Shown here in pieces: positions 16,798-26,435 of a stretch of 64,000 nucleotides of DNA. Within the stretch, counting starts at the first letter, position 1. Every line of letters begins with the position of its first letter. Origin of the DNA: Calothrix sp. NIES-2098 (GTDB taxonomy: Bacteria; Cyanobacteriota; Cyanobacteriia; Cyanobacteriales; Nostocaceae); assembly GCA_002368175.1 (NCBI GenBank), contig AP018172.1:7505001-7569000 (forward strand), in the 5' to 3' direction. Under the pieces are notes generated by a model, which was not told where the DNA came from, did no database searches, and saw nothing but the letters and a program-made list of their open reading frames with translations. The position numbers and the translations under genes were made by a program.

Positions 16798-17841
16798 ATG
16801 CAATTTGCAGATTTTTGGTATATTGTTGCACTCAGCGAACAGCTACGGCCTAACACAGTATTAGCACGAACCGTTTTAGGAGAATGGCTAGCAATATTTC
16901 GCGGTGAAGATGGACAACCTGTAGCGTTGCGCGATCGCTGTTTGCATCGCAGTAGTCGTCTATCAGCTGGTAAGGTTTGTCAAGGTGCTTTGCAATGTCC
17001 TTATCATGGCTGGGTATACGATCGCAGTGGTAAAGTCATTGCTGTTCCGGCGGAGGGAGAGGATTTTAAGCCTTCCCAGCAGCGTCAAGCAAAGCGTTAC
17101 GCTACCAAAGAACAAGATGGTTATATATATGTGCGGTTAGCTGATACGCCAAGCGAAGAGTTTGCACCCTTTTCTATGCCCTACTATGGAAAACCAGGCT
17201 GGGAAACGGTGCGGGTAATTAACCGTTTTGCAAACAACGTTACCAATTGTGCAGAGAACTTTATTGATATTCCCCACACGGCTTTTGTGCATCCAGGTGT
17301 ATTTCGTAACTCTCGCCAACAAAAATTAGAGATGACTGTAGAAAGGGAAAATGGTGCAGTTTTGGTAGAGTATCGCAATGAAACCAGTAATTTGGGCTGG
17401 TACAGTCGGTTTCTAAATCGGGGTGGTGCAGAGATTAAACATAGCGATCGCTTTTATATGCCCAATATTACTTCTGTGGAATATCAAATGAGACGCGATG
17501 CCTTCGGCGGGTTTCACCAACGCCATTTGTTTATTACCAGTCAATCTATTCCAGAAACCGATAATTCGACTTTAGTTTACACAGATGTCACCTACAACTA
17601 TGGCATCTGGAATCAGCTAGCACGTCCGTTTGTGTGGTGGACTGCTCAACATATTATCAGACAGGATATTGAAATTTTAGGGATTCAAGGGGAAGCGATC
17701 GCTAAATACGGCACTCAATTTTCTAATACGCCTGCTGACACTATTCATGTATTTGTCGAGTCTATTCGCGCCGCCATCTCTCGTGGAGAAGACCCGCGAT
17801 TATTGCCCAATCATTCAGTCAAAGTCACATTTTGGGTCTAA
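16798..17841 (+). CDS. Rieske [2Fe-2S] ring-hydroxylating oxygenase-type protein
   Basis: 347 residues. Rieske centre: C48-x-H50 (RCLHRSS) and C67-x2-H70 (CPYHGW). Catalytic mononuclear iron site: D157, H160, H165 in DIPHTAFVHPG. This is the layout of alpha-subunit-like oxygenases (VanA, chlorophyllide a oxygenase, pheophorbide oxygenase relatives). It would need a reductase or ferredoxin; none is adjacent. Substrate cannot be read from the sequence. It faces galM convergently, and its promoter region contains a GATCGC-rich stretch only. Confidence 0.88.
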   Translation: MQFADFWYIVALSEQLRPNTVLARTVLGEWLAIFRGEDGQPVALRDRCLHRSSRLSAGKVCQGALQCPYHGWVYDRSGKVIAVPAEGEDFKPSQQRQAKRYATKEQDGYIYVRLADTPSEEFAPFSMPYYGKPGWETVRVINRFANNVTNCAENFIDIPHTAFVHPGVFRNSRQQKLEMTVERENGAVLVEYRNETSNLGWYSRFLNRGGAEIKHSDRFYMPNITSVEYQMRRDAFGGFHQRHLFITSQSIPETDNSTLVYTDVTYNYGIWNQLARPFVWWTAQHIIRQDIEILGIQGEAIAKYGTQFSNTPADTIHVFVESIRAAISRGEDPRLLPNHSVKVTFWV

Positions 17842-17893
17842 TATCAAGCGACATCATTTCCAAATGCAAAAAAGTCAGTACACTTTTTCCTCT

Positions 17894-18970
17894 TTAATGA
17901 AGCGAAAGTTTATATTTGGTAACTGTATGATATTTGTCTTTAGGATGTAGTATTACAGATGGAAATCTTGGCTCATTAGGAGAATTAGGAAAATGCTGCG
18001 TTTCTAAACATAATGCTGCATATTGTTTAATTGCTTGACCTTCATCTGTTTTAAATGCGCCATTCAGCATATTACCTGAATAAAACTGCATCCCTGGCTG
18101 GTCTGTAAATACTTCCAGCTTTCTACCACTGATATCGTCAGTTAATATTGCTATTGGTTTGTCAGAATTATCTTTTTGATTTAATACATAATTATGATCG
18201 TATCCACCAGCTTCTTTAATTCTTGTGCCAATCTTATCAGGCGTTTTAAAATCAAAAGGAGTACCTATTACCGATTTGATTTCACCTGTAGGAATAAGAT
18301 TACTATCGACAGGTATGTAGTTATCCGCATCAATCATCAGAGTATGATTTAAAATCAAATTGCTGACATCACCTGTTAAGTTAAAATAAGAATGATTGGT
18401 TAAATTAATCGGGGTAGCTTTGTCAGTTTCGGCATTATATTCAATTTCTAGTTCGTTATCATCTGTAAATGTATAACTAACTTTTACTTGGAGATTGCCA
18501 GGATAGCCCTCTTCCGCATCTTTGCTGAGATAACTTAATAGCAATGTAGGTGGATCGCCCTCGATGATTTTTGCATCCCACACTACTTTATCAAAGCCTT
18601 TATTACCGCCGTGGAGATGATTTTCGCCATTATTGGTAGGTAAGGAATAGATTTGTCCTTCTATTTGGAATTTTCCTTTAGCAATTCGATTAGCAAAGCG
18701 ACCAATTAAAGCACCAAAATACGGTGGTTCTGCTAAGTAGCTATCTAAATTTTTATAACCTATAACTATATTTGATTTTTTACCATTTTTATCTAGCGAA
18801 ATCCATTCAGTAACGATGCCGCCATAGTTGGTAATTTTTACGCGATCGCCTTTTCTATTTGTAAAAGTAAACAGATAAGTTTGTTGATTATCAACTTCAC
18901 CAAAATTCTCTTTGTTTAAATTAATATTTCCTGGCTGGTTCTGGGATGAAGGATTCTCTAAGGTAGACAT
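17894..18970 (-). CDS. galM: Aldose 1-epimerase (galactose mutarotase)
   Basis: 358 residues. Typical GalM features: NRKGDRVKITNYGGIV at the N-terminus, GRFANRI substrate loop, NNGENHLHGG (His of the active site), LTNHSYFNL (catalytic His), and the ending QFYSGN ... CLETQHFPNSPN with the general-base Glu region. It interconverts alpha and beta anomers of hexoses. It is the last gene of the minus-strand sugar-uptake block, 212 bases after the MFS sugar porter, and would feed anomers from imported sugar into kinases. Confidence 0.93.
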   Translation of the reverse strand: MSTLENPSSQNQPGNINLNKENFGEVDNQQTYLFTFTNRKGDRVKITNYGGIVTEWISLDKNGKKSNIVIGYKNLDSYLAEPPYFGALIGRFANRIAKGKFQIEGQIYSLPTNNGENHLHGGNKGFDKVVWDAKIIEGDPPTLLLSYLSKDAEEGYPGNLQVKVSYTFTDDNELEIEYNAETDKATPINLTNHSYFNLTGDVSNLILNHTLMIDADNYIPVDSNLIPTGEIKSVIGTPFDFKTPDKIGTRIKEAGGYDHNYVLNQKDNSDKPIAILTDDISGRKLEVFTDQPGMQFYSGNMLNGAFKTDEGQAIKQYAALCLETQHFPNSPNEPRFPSVILHPKDKYHTVTKYKLSLH

Positions 18971-19182
18971 TGTTCTATTGTTGATTACACTAAAAGAGTA
19001 AAATTATCTGGGAATATTTTTATTATTTTAAATAAACAAAAACAAAAATTTTATTAATTATCAAACTATAAAATTTGTATTCAGATAAAGCAGATGCAGA
19101 TTGTTCTCTTTAATATAAAGTCTAAAATTTAAATCTGCATCTGCCTGAAAATATTTCCAATCTAGCTCTAGATAGATGTAAT

Positions 19183-20586
19183 TTACATCTCTTCTAATTC
19201 CATTCCTTTGGTTTCTCTAATAAAGAACCAAACGAAAAAGAGCGAGATAGCCGCAGCAGTTGTATAAATACCATATGCAGCACCTAGCCCAAAATATTGC
19301 AATATCGGCGGAAATGTTGTGGAAACAACGAAATTTGCTATCCATTGCATTGCCGCAGCTACTGCTAGAGCAGCTGCACGAATTCTGTTGTTAAACATTT
19401 CTCCCAATAGTACCCAAACTACTGGCCCCCAAGAGAAACCGAAGCAGAACACATATAGGTTAGCTGCAACAAGCGCGATAATACCTGCGTTTCCAGTCAA
19501 TGTCGGATTACCAGCCGCATCGGTCGCAGCGTGTCCAAAAATATAAGCCATCGTTCCCAAGGTCACGGTCATACCGATTGACCCTAAGATGAGCAAAGGC
19601 TTACGACCAAATTTATCTACGAAGGCGATCGCAACTAAGGTAGTAATAATATTGACAGCGCCTGTGATCACTGTAATCGTTAGGGAATTCTTTTCTGAGA
19701 ACCCGACTGCGCGCCACAACACACTGCTGTAGTAGAAGATGACATTAATCCCAACAAATTGCTGGAATACAGATAAGCCAATTCCAATCCAAACAATTGG
19801 GAGGAGTCCGCCACTTCTGCTTAACAGATCGGACATATTGGGACGACGCTCTCGCATGACTGTTTCCCGAATCTCTGCGATTTTTTCCTGTACGTTACCC
19901 CCCAAAATTTTGGTTAAAACGTTAGCCGCTTCTGGCTCTCGATTTTGCGCCACTAAATAACGCGGAGATTCTGGAATTGTTAAAGCAGCCATTCCATAGA
20001 ACACTGCTGGTGGAACTGCTGACCAAAACATCCAACGCCAGGCTGCAATACCAAATAAAAACGGCGACTCTGCTGAACCTGCTGACACAGCAATAAAGTA
20101 GTCACTTAGTAAAGCGATAAAAATTCCCACCACAATCGCTAATTGCTGGAGAGAACCTAACCTGCCGCGTAAGTGGGAGGGAGAACATTCTGCAATGTAA
20201 GCTGGAGCGATGACACTAGCAGCGCCAACTGCAATTCCACCTAATAAACGCCAAAAGATGAAATCCCAAATAGTAAAGGCAATCCCTGAACCAATAGCAC
20301 TAATAGTAAATAACGCCGAAGCTACAACCATTGCTTTAACACGACCATAACGGTCTGCAATCTGTCCGGCAAAGAAGGCTCCAACCGCAGACCCTAGCAA
20401 AGCGAGGGAGACTGCAAAACCAGTCACCCAACTGCTAGTATTAAAAGCTTTGGATAAAGCTACAACTGCGCCGTTAATTACAGCCGTGTCAAAGCCAAAC
20501 AAAAAGCCACCAAGAGCAGCAGCGCCCGCAATCAAGATGACATAATAGGTGTTTGCTTGCCGACGAGGACGAGTAGTAGATGTCAT
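19183..20586 (-). CDS. glcP: MFS sugar porter (GlcP-like glucose/hexose permease)
   Basis: 467 residues with 12 predicted membrane segments. Sugar-porter family signatures: DRYGRVKA after helix 2, PESPRYL before the central loop, DKFGRKPLL between helices 8 and 9 and RETKGMELEEM at the C-terminus (variant of PETKG). Such proteins take up hexoses by proton symport. In Nostoc punctiforme a GlcP encoded beside oprB and frt genes mediates glucose uptake and is needed for symbiosis; the gene order here (oprB upstream, galM downstream) fits that type of cluster. The glucose assignment is by context. Confidence 0.85.
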   Translation of the reverse strand: MTSTTRPRRQANTYYVILIAGAAALGGFLFGFDTAVINGAVVALSKAFNTSSWVTGFAVSLALLGSAVGAFFAGQIADRYGRVKAMVVASALFTISAIGSGIAFTIWDFIFWRLLGGIAVGAASVIAPAYIAECSPSHLRGRLGSLQQLAIVVGIFIALLSDYFIAVSAGSAESPFLFGIAAWRWMFWSAVPPAVFYGMAALTIPESPRYLVAQNREPEAANVLTKILGGNVQEKIAEIRETVMRERRPNMSDLLSRSGGLLPIVWIGIGLSVFQQFVGINVIFYYSSVLWRAVGFSEKNSLTITVITGAVNIITTLVAIAFVDKFGRKPLLILGSIGMTVTLGTMAYIFGHAATDAAGNPTLTGNAGIIALVAANLYVFCFGFSWGPVVWVLLGEMFNNRIRAAALAVAAAMQWIANFVVSTTFPPILQYFGLGAAYGIYTTAAAISLFFVWFFIRETKGMELEEM

Positions 20587-20675
20587 AGTTTATTTTTCTT
20601 AATCATAGTGAGAGCATTTGCTAAGTAGGTTAATTCGCGTAGACACTAGCATCTCGATTTATTGAGTAAATAGAT

Positions 20676-22298
20676 TTAGAAATCGAAAGTGCTACGCAAT
20701 ACACCGACATACTGTGTATCGTTGTTGCTGTTGTTTTCTGGGTTGAGAATTACCCAAAAACCAGGAGTCACGGAGATGTTATCGTTGACTCGCCAGCGAT
20801 AAAAAGCTTCGATGTGGTAAGCATTGTCGTTCTCTTGACGAACACTGCTGTTAGTAACGTGGGGTGGGATACCCACAATAATTCCCGGGAGGTTGCCCCT
20901 ACCCCCAACATCTGGGAAGGATAGACCGACTGCTCCAAACCAGGCATTAGCATTGTCCCCATTGTTAACGAACAACGAATCTATTCCACCTCTGCCATTG
21001 GAAATATTACTGAAACCAGAGTTTTCAGCATTTGCCCAGATATATCCGCCCCAAGCGTGGATTTGAAAATTAGGTGAAAAGCGATAGTATCCTTGTGCGC
21101 CGACAATATCGTTGGAAGTAGCAATATTATCTCCAAAAGGGGAAGCTGCCAGTCTACTACCAGTTCCGCCTGTGAGATCGACTTTCCCACCAGGATTATA
21201 GCCATGAGAGTAGGCGATGCCTATTGCTCCTTCGTCGCCGTGATAGACCAAGTGTGCTAGGGCATTGTAACCGCCATTAAATAGCCCATTGCTTCCTGTT
21301 GGAACTTCGGGGGAACCCGCCAAATAGCCTAGAGTCAAAATTAGGTTTTGGGCAATGTTCCAGTTAACAGCCGCACCGCCGCCGCCGCGCCGGAATAGAG
21401 GGCTATATTCTCCGAATAAAGAAGGAACACCATTGCCATCATCTGCGATCGTGGCAGGAGTTACGGTCTCTGTGATATCGGTGTAGCCAATGCCTACTGG
21501 CCCCACAACAAAAGATAGGGAATCACTCACTGGAAAGTAGTAACGGATGTGGGGAATACTGACTGTATTGTTGCTGTCGGTATCAAAGTTTAGCCGCGTC
21601 ATGCCTGTACCTGAGGCTGAAGCAATCCGGCTTGTGCCATCAGTATTTAAGAAGTTGCCAAACTCCAAGCGGACGCGCAACATATCTTTGCCTGTAAAGC
21701 TGCTCTCTAAGTTGAGACGGCCGCGATATGCAAAGTAAGTATTGGATTCATCGCGATCGCCTCCAACTCTATTACCAAAGGTGTCGCTAACGGCTGTGAT
21801 AATTTGGGCATTTAATTTAGTAGTGGTGGAAAACTGTTGCTGTTCTAGTGTGGCTGTGCGCGCCTCCAAGGTATCCACACGGCCGCGCAGGGTTGTTAAT
21901 TCGGCTGCGAACTCCTGCTGCAACTTTTGCAATGTGGCTAAGTCTCCCTTAGTAACCAAATCGCTAGTACTGGTATTAATTAGCTCGCCAATCCGATTCA
22001 AGCAAGCATTTAAACCCGCCGCAAATTCATAGCGAGTCAGGGCACGATTGCCGCGATAAGTGCCATTGGGATAACCTGTAATACAGCCGTAGCGTTCAAC
22101 CAGCGATTGCAAAGCTTGGAATGCCCAATCCGTAGGTTGAACGTCCGAAAGCTGAGAAACAGAGTTTACCTGTTCCTGCAAACTGCTGTTATTATCTGCG
22201 GCATCAGCAATTTTTAAATTATCGTTTGCGGGTAATCCCCAGGCTGCCGGAGATAGCAAAAATACAAGGGGAAAACTGTAAAAAAAGTTTTTTAGCAT
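20676..22298 (-). CDS. oprB: SLH-domain carbohydrate porin (OprB family), outer membrane
   Basis: 540 residues from ATG 22298; the open frame continues 32 residues upstream, but MLKNFFYSFPLVFLLSPAAWG is a clear signal peptide, so the internal ATG is chosen. An SLH domain follows (VQPTDWAFQALQSLVERYG ... LTRYEFAAGLN), then a coiled-coil stretch (LATLQKLQQEFAAELTTLRGRV) and a 16-stranded-type barrel ending in a C-terminal Phe (STFDF). Cyanobacterial porins of this form attach to peptidoglycan by SLH. Position between the ABC transporter and the sugar porter argues for sugar entry; similar proteins also pass iron. Confidence 0.88.
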   Translation of the reverse strand: MLKNFFYSFPLVFLLSPAAWGLPANDNLKIADAADNNSSLQEQVNSVSQLSDVQPTDWAFQALQSLVERYGCITGYPNGTYRGNRALTRYEFAAGLNACLNRIGELINTSTSDLVTKGDLATLQKLQQEFAAELTTLRGRVDTLEARTATLEQQQFSTTTKLNAQIITAVSDTFGNRVGGDRDESNTYFAYRGRLNLESSFTGKDMLRVRLEFGNFLNTDGTSRIASASGTGMTRLNFDTDSNNTVSIPHIRYYFPVSDSLSFVVGPVGIGYTDITETVTPATIADDGNGVPSLFGEYSPLFRRGGGGAAVNWNIAQNLILTLGYLAGSPEVPTGSNGLFNGGYNALAHLVYHGDEGAIGIAYSHGYNPGGKVDLTGGTGSRLAASPFGDNIATSNDIVGAQGYYRFSPNFQIHAWGGYIWANAENSGFSNISNGRGGIDSLFVNNGDNANAWFGAVGLSFPDVGGRGNLPGIIVGIPPHVTNSSVRQENDNAYHIEAFYRWRVNDNISVTPGFWVILNPENNSNNDTQYVGVLRSTFDF

Positions 22299-22591
22299 GG
22301 TATTAAACGAGATAACTTTAAAAACCTGCTTTTTTGGTTTGACCGTCACCCGTTTGGCGATCGCCGCTGTCACTATCCCTCTATAGGGAAGCAAGCTACA
22401 CAGAGATCGTCCCCAACCTCTGTATTTATGAATAGAAAAGAAAAAATTTGAGAGAGATACGCTCTAGTTGGATTGCTGTCAGCCTAAATTAGTACAGTTC
22501 TGACAACGAGTGAGGCAGTTAATTGCAACTATGATGGGTTAGTTTATCGAGGATTTTAAGACTCTGATACTAGCTCACACTGTTTGTTAGG

Positions 22592-22633
22592 AGCTTAATC
22601 TTCAGATCGGGACTTGTAACAGAAGATTAAGCT
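22592..22633. terminator. Perfect 12-bp inverted repeat downstream of the ABC permease gene
   Basis: AGCTTAATCTTC (22592-22603) and GAAGATTAAGCT (22622-22633), loop 18 bases, about 31 bases after the frtC stop. No T-run follows on the minus strand, so it may be a 3'-end stabiliser or processing stem rather than a standard terminator. The rest of the 22299-22663 gap holds the oprB leader. Confidence 0.5.
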
Positions 22634-22663
22634 GCATATCCCATTAAATCCTGCGATTCTCAA

Positions 22664-23650
22664 TTATCTAGAACGTCTGCGTAGGCGATCGATCATTACG
22701 GCCAAAATAATTACTAGTCCCTTAACGACTAGTTGCCAGAAGTAAGATAGGTTCAACAAGGTCAAACCATTGTTGAGAATCGCAATGATCAATGCACCTA
22801 GCAGAGTACCGCCAATCGTACCAATACCACCTGTAAAGCTAGTACCACCTAAAATTACAGCCGCGATCGCATCCAATTCATAACCTTGACCCAACAAGCC
22901 ACTAGCACTATATAAACGGCTAGCACTCATGATGCCTGCCAAACCTGCTAGTAATCCACTCACCCCGTAGACAAATAGCAAGACGCGATTAACTTTAATA
23001 CCAGTTAATCGTGCTGCCCGTTCGTTACCACCAACAGCATATATCTGCACCCCTAACACAGTTTGTCGCAGAATAAACCAACTAGCTAAGACGGCCAGCA
23101 GTGCAATTACTACTAGCCAAGGAAAGGGGCCTAAATAGCTATTACCTACCCAAGCAAAATTGATGTCACGGTTAATAACTGTTGTACCATTGGCAACTAA
23201 ATAGGCAACGCCTCGTAAGGCGGTTAGCGAACCTAGGGTGACAATAAAGGGCGGTACATCCAAAAAGGTGATCAAAGCACCGTTGATTAAGCCCAAAACT
23301 AATCCTGTGAGCAAGCCAACAATTACCGCCGCCCAACCCAAACCTGGAACTAGGGAGGCAATCAGTGTTACTACGGCAGAAACAGCCAATATCGATCCAA
23401 CAGAAAGGTCAATACCTCCAGTTAGGATGACAAAGGTCATTCCCGTTGCCAGCACAATATTGATTGATGCTTGCCGCAATATATTGATGGCGTTACCGGG
23501 TGTAAGGAAGCTGGGGGTCAAAACCGCAAACAAGATGCAGATAAGTAGCAAAATCGGCAGAATCCCTGCAATCTGGATGAGGTTGTTGATTGATTGACGC
23601 TGGCGCGATACTGGTTGCGCACCTGGTCTATGTCTGACAGTTTGACTCAT
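22664..23650 (-). CDS. frtC: Sugar ABC transporter permease (RbsC/FrtC family)
   Basis: 328 residues with about ten membrane segments and the RbsC-type loop GGNERAARLTGIKVNRV. The motif LTGGIDLSVGSILA near residue 80 is typical. It forms the membrane channel for a sugar bound by the FrtA-type proteins. Its ATG overlaps the stop of the ATPase gene by 4 bases (ATGA), showing translational coupling. By order (binding proteins, ATPase, permease) it matches the fructose frtABC operon of Anabaena/Nostoc; ribose is an alternative substrate. Confidence 0.88.
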   Translation of the reverse strand: MSQTVRHRPGAQPVSRQRQSINNLIQIAGILPILLLICILFAVLTPSFLTPGNAINILRQASINIVLATGMTFVILTGGIDLSVGSILAVSAVVTLIASLVPGLGWAAVIVGLLTGLVLGLINGALITFLDVPPFIVTLGSLTALRGVAYLVANGTTVINRDINFAWVGNSYLGPFPWLVVIALLAVLASWFILRQTVLGVQIYAVGGNERAARLTGIKVNRVLLFVYGVSGLLAGLAGIMSASRLYSASGLLGQGYELDAIAAVILGGTSFTGGIGTIGGTLLGALIIAILNNGLTLLNLSYFWQLVVKGLVIILAVMIDRLRRRSR

Positions 23651-25200
23651 GATCCTTGTACCTCCGCTGCTCCAGTGGCATAGTGCATAATTTTTTCTTG
23701 GGTTATTTCTTTACCGAGGCTGCCATCCAGTTCGCCTACTATCTGCCCTTCTCGCATTACCAAAACGCGATCGCTCATGCCGACAATCTCCGGTAGTTCG
23801 CTGGAAACCATCAAAATCGCAATCCCATGTGCTGCTAGTTCGCTCATAATCCGGTAAATTTCGCTTTTAGCACCGATATCTACACCGCGTGTCGGCTCAT
23901 CCAGCATCAATACTTTTGGCTTAATCGCTAGCCAGCGCGCCAGCAGTAGCTTTTGCTGATTCCCGCCAGAAAGATCCACGGCTCTAATTTCCAGGTTGGC
24001 AAGCCGGATATGAAAGTTTTCTACTGCGTCTGTGGCAATCTGATTGACCGAACCCCAGTTAACGACGCCAGCTTTAGCATCCTGCTTCAGCCTATTAAGG
24101 GCAATATTCTTGCGAGAACTCATCTCCAGAAACAAACCTTGGTCTTTACGGTCTTCTGGAACATAACCAATGCCGACAGCAATGGCATCGCTGGGATTAT
24201 TTATCTCAAGTCTTTTGCCATCTAGAAATACTTCACCACCAGTTTTGCGGTCAGCACCAAAAATTAGCCGGGATAGTTCGGTGCGTCCTGCACCCACTAA
24301 CCCGGCTAAACCGAGAATTTCTCCGGCATGAATTTCAAAACTAGCAGGTTCAATCTTGCGGCCATCGGTGATATTCCTGACAGCCAGCACCACTGGCCCA
24401 AAATCCGTTCGCCGCTGATGTTCGTAAAAATCCTGCATCGGACGACCGACCATCATTTGCACCAAGCGCTGGGGTGAAATTTCATCCCTTGTCAAACTAC
24501 CAACATATTGACCATCGCGTAGCACGCTAATTCGGTTCGCCAAGGCATACACTTCTTCCATGCGGTGACTGATGTAGATAATGGCAATGCCGTCATCTCG
24601 GAGTTTACGAATTACTTCAAACAAACGTTCAGTCTCGCGGTCAGATAGGGCAGCGGTTGGCTCGTCCATCACCAGGATGCGGCTTTTATCCTTCAAGGCG
24701 CGGGCAATTTCCACCTGCTGCTGTTCGGCAATGGAGAGAGTACCAACTATATCAGTTGTCGCAAAACTCGCACCGAGACTTTGCAAGACTTGCCGTGCTT
24801 CCTGTTCCATGCCTTGGCGGTCTAAAAACTGACCCCGCCGTAACTCGCTACCCATAAACATATTTTCGGTAACGGTTAAATTGGGTGCGACATTCAGTTC
24901 TTGATAGATGAGATTAATCCCCGCCTGTCGCGCTGTTGCTGGGTCAGTAATTTTTATAGGTTGACCATTGATGCGAATCTCGCCTTCATCGGCAATGTAA
25001 GCCCCAGCCAGGATTTTCATCAATGTGCTTTTACCTGCTCCGTTCTCGCCCATGAGAGCGTGAACTTCTCCCGGATAAATCGTGAGATTGACATTTTGCA
25101 GCGCCGGAACACCATGAAATCGTTTAGTAATTCCCTGCATTTCTAATACAGGGTTAGCCGTTGGTGAGCCAGGAAAAGAAGTTTCAATACTTGTGGTCAT
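23647..25200 (-). CDS. frtB: Sugar ABC transporter ATPase, two-domain (RbsA/FrtB family)
   Basis: 517 residues from ATG 25200, which has AGGA seven bases before it; an upstream in-frame ATG at 25221 lacks a site. Two ABC domains: first with Walker A GENGAGKST, signature LSIAEQQQVEIA and Walker B ILVMDEPTAAL; second with a degenerate Walker A (GLVGAGRTEL), signature LSGGNQQKL and MLDEPTRGVD. This is the CUT2 class. It powers the permease FrtC and overlaps its gene. Confidence 0.92.
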   Translation of the reverse strand: MTTSIETSFPGSPTANPVLEMQGITKRFHGVPALQNVNLTIYPGEVHALMGENGAGKSTLMKILAGAYIADEGEIRINGQPIKITDPATARQAGINLIYQELNVAPNLTVTENMFMGSELRRGQFLDRQGMEQEARQVLQSLGASFATTDIVGTLSIAEQQQVEIARALKDKSRILVMDEPTAALSDRETERLFEVIRKLRDDGIAIIYISHRMEEVYALANRISVLRDGQYVGSLTRDEISPQRLVQMMVGRPMQDFYEHQRRTDFGPVVLAVRNITDGRKIEPASFEIHAGEILGLAGLVGAGRTELSRLIFGADRKTGGEVFLDGKRLEINNPSDAIAVGIGYVPEDRKDQGLFLEMSSRKNIALNRLKQDAKAGVVNWGSVNQIATDAVENFHIRLANLEIRAVDLSGGNQQKLLLARWLAIKPKVLMLDEPTRGVDIGAKSEIYRIMSELAAHGIAILMVSSELPEIVGMSDRVLVMREGQIVGELDGSLGKEITQEKIMHYATGAAEVQGS

Positions 25201-25318
25201 GAACACATCCTGTATACACAATTTAAAATTTGTGATTGGGCATAGGGTATGGTATGGGGCATTGGTTATTTCTCCCTTGTCCTCCTTGTCCCCTGCTCCC
25301 TGCCCCCCTGCCTCTTCA

Positions 25319-26353
25319 CTACCAGCCTTGTTCAGTTGCGACGTTGTCTTTGGTGATCAGCTTGACTGGAATCAGAATGGTGGAATTAGCTGGTTTCTTA
25401 CCATGCAAGATGTTATTGCCCACATCAACTGCTTCTTTAGCCATGCCTCTAGGATTTTGAGTAGCAGTTGCTGCATATATACCATCTTTATTGGCGATCG
25501 CTTTGATTGCTTCTGGCGCACCATCGACCCCAACAATAAAGAACTCTTTACGTTGTGCTTGGGTAGCTGCTAATTCTGCTCCCACTCCACTGGGGTCGTT
25601 AATGGCAAATACCGCATCTATCTTCGGGAAGGTTGTCAGCAAGTCTGTCATCACCCTCAGTCCGCCGTCTCGACTGCCTTCTGCATTCTGGTTTTTCGAG
25701 AGGATTTTAATACCGGGATATTTGGACAATACATTCTCGCAGCCATTAACCCGTTGGATTACCGACTCTACCTGCGGCCCGTTGACGATGACGACATCAC
25801 CTTTGCCTTTGAGTCGATCGGCAATATATTTACAAGCAACTTCTCCCGCTTGCACGTTATTAGTAGTAACGGTGGCATCTACGCCTTCTGCACCTGTATC
25901 TACTGCAACTACGATTCTACCTGCTTGCTTGGCTTTTTCTACTGCTGGCTTAATGCCAGTTTTATCGGCAGCATTCAGGATAATTACGTCAGTATTGGAA
26001 GCTGTAAAATTTTCAATTTGATTAGCTTGTTGGTTGAGGTCATAGGCGCTGGAAACCACACTCACCTTGACATCATTACCGCCAATTCTCTTGGCTTCTG
26101 CCTCAATTTCCTTGCCCATCAGGACGAAAAAGGGGTTACTCAAATCGCCAGCCGTGAAAGCCACCGAGCGTAATTTCTTATCCCCAGTGGCAGTATTAGT
26201 CTGGGCGCTAGTATTGCTAGCAGTTTTGGTGGTTGTGTTAGTATCCGTGTTAGTAGCAGTCTTGTCATTTTGAGCGCCATTTGAGCAACCAATCAAAGTA
26301 CCGCTAAGAATGCCTAATATGCTAGCTGCGATCGCAATTCGTTTCACATTCAT
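25319..26353 (-). CDS. frtA1: Periplasmic sugar-binding lipoprotein (RbsB/FrtA family), copy 1
   Basis: 344 residues. Lipoprotein signal with lipobox GTLIGC, then a Thr/Asn-rich linker. The periplasmic-binding fold follows (LGDLSNPFF-type start AGDLSNPFFVLMGKEI; NTDVIILNAADKTGIKPAVEKAK; DAVFAINDPSGVGAELAA; FFIVGVDGAPEA). GGAG precedes the ATG. It supplies substrate to FrtB-FrtC. The neighbouring gene at 26436 is a close paralogue, so the transporter has two receptors. Exact sugar not read from sequence. Confidence 0.9.
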   Translation of the reverse strand: MNVKRIAIAASILGILSGTLIGCSNGAQNDKTATNTDTNTTTKTASNTSAQTNTATGDKKLRSVAFTAGDLSNPFFVLMGKEIEAEAKRIGGNDVKVSVVSSAYDLNQQANQIENFTASNTDVIILNAADKTGIKPAVEKAKQAGRIVVAVDTGAEGVDATVTTNNVQAGEVACKYIADRLKGKGDVVIVNGPQVESVIQRVNGCENVLSKYPGIKILSKNQNAEGSRDGGLRVMTDLLTTFPKIDAVFAINDPSGVGAELAATQAQRKEFFIVGVDGAPEAIKAIANKDGIYAATATQNPRGMAKEAVDVGNNILHGKKPANSTILIPVKLITKDNVATEQGW

Positions 26354-26435
26354 ATCTCCTCATTCAAAAAGTTTTTAAGTTGGGCATGGGGCATTGGGCA
26401 TTTCTTTTCCCCCTGCACCCTGCACCCTGCCTCTT

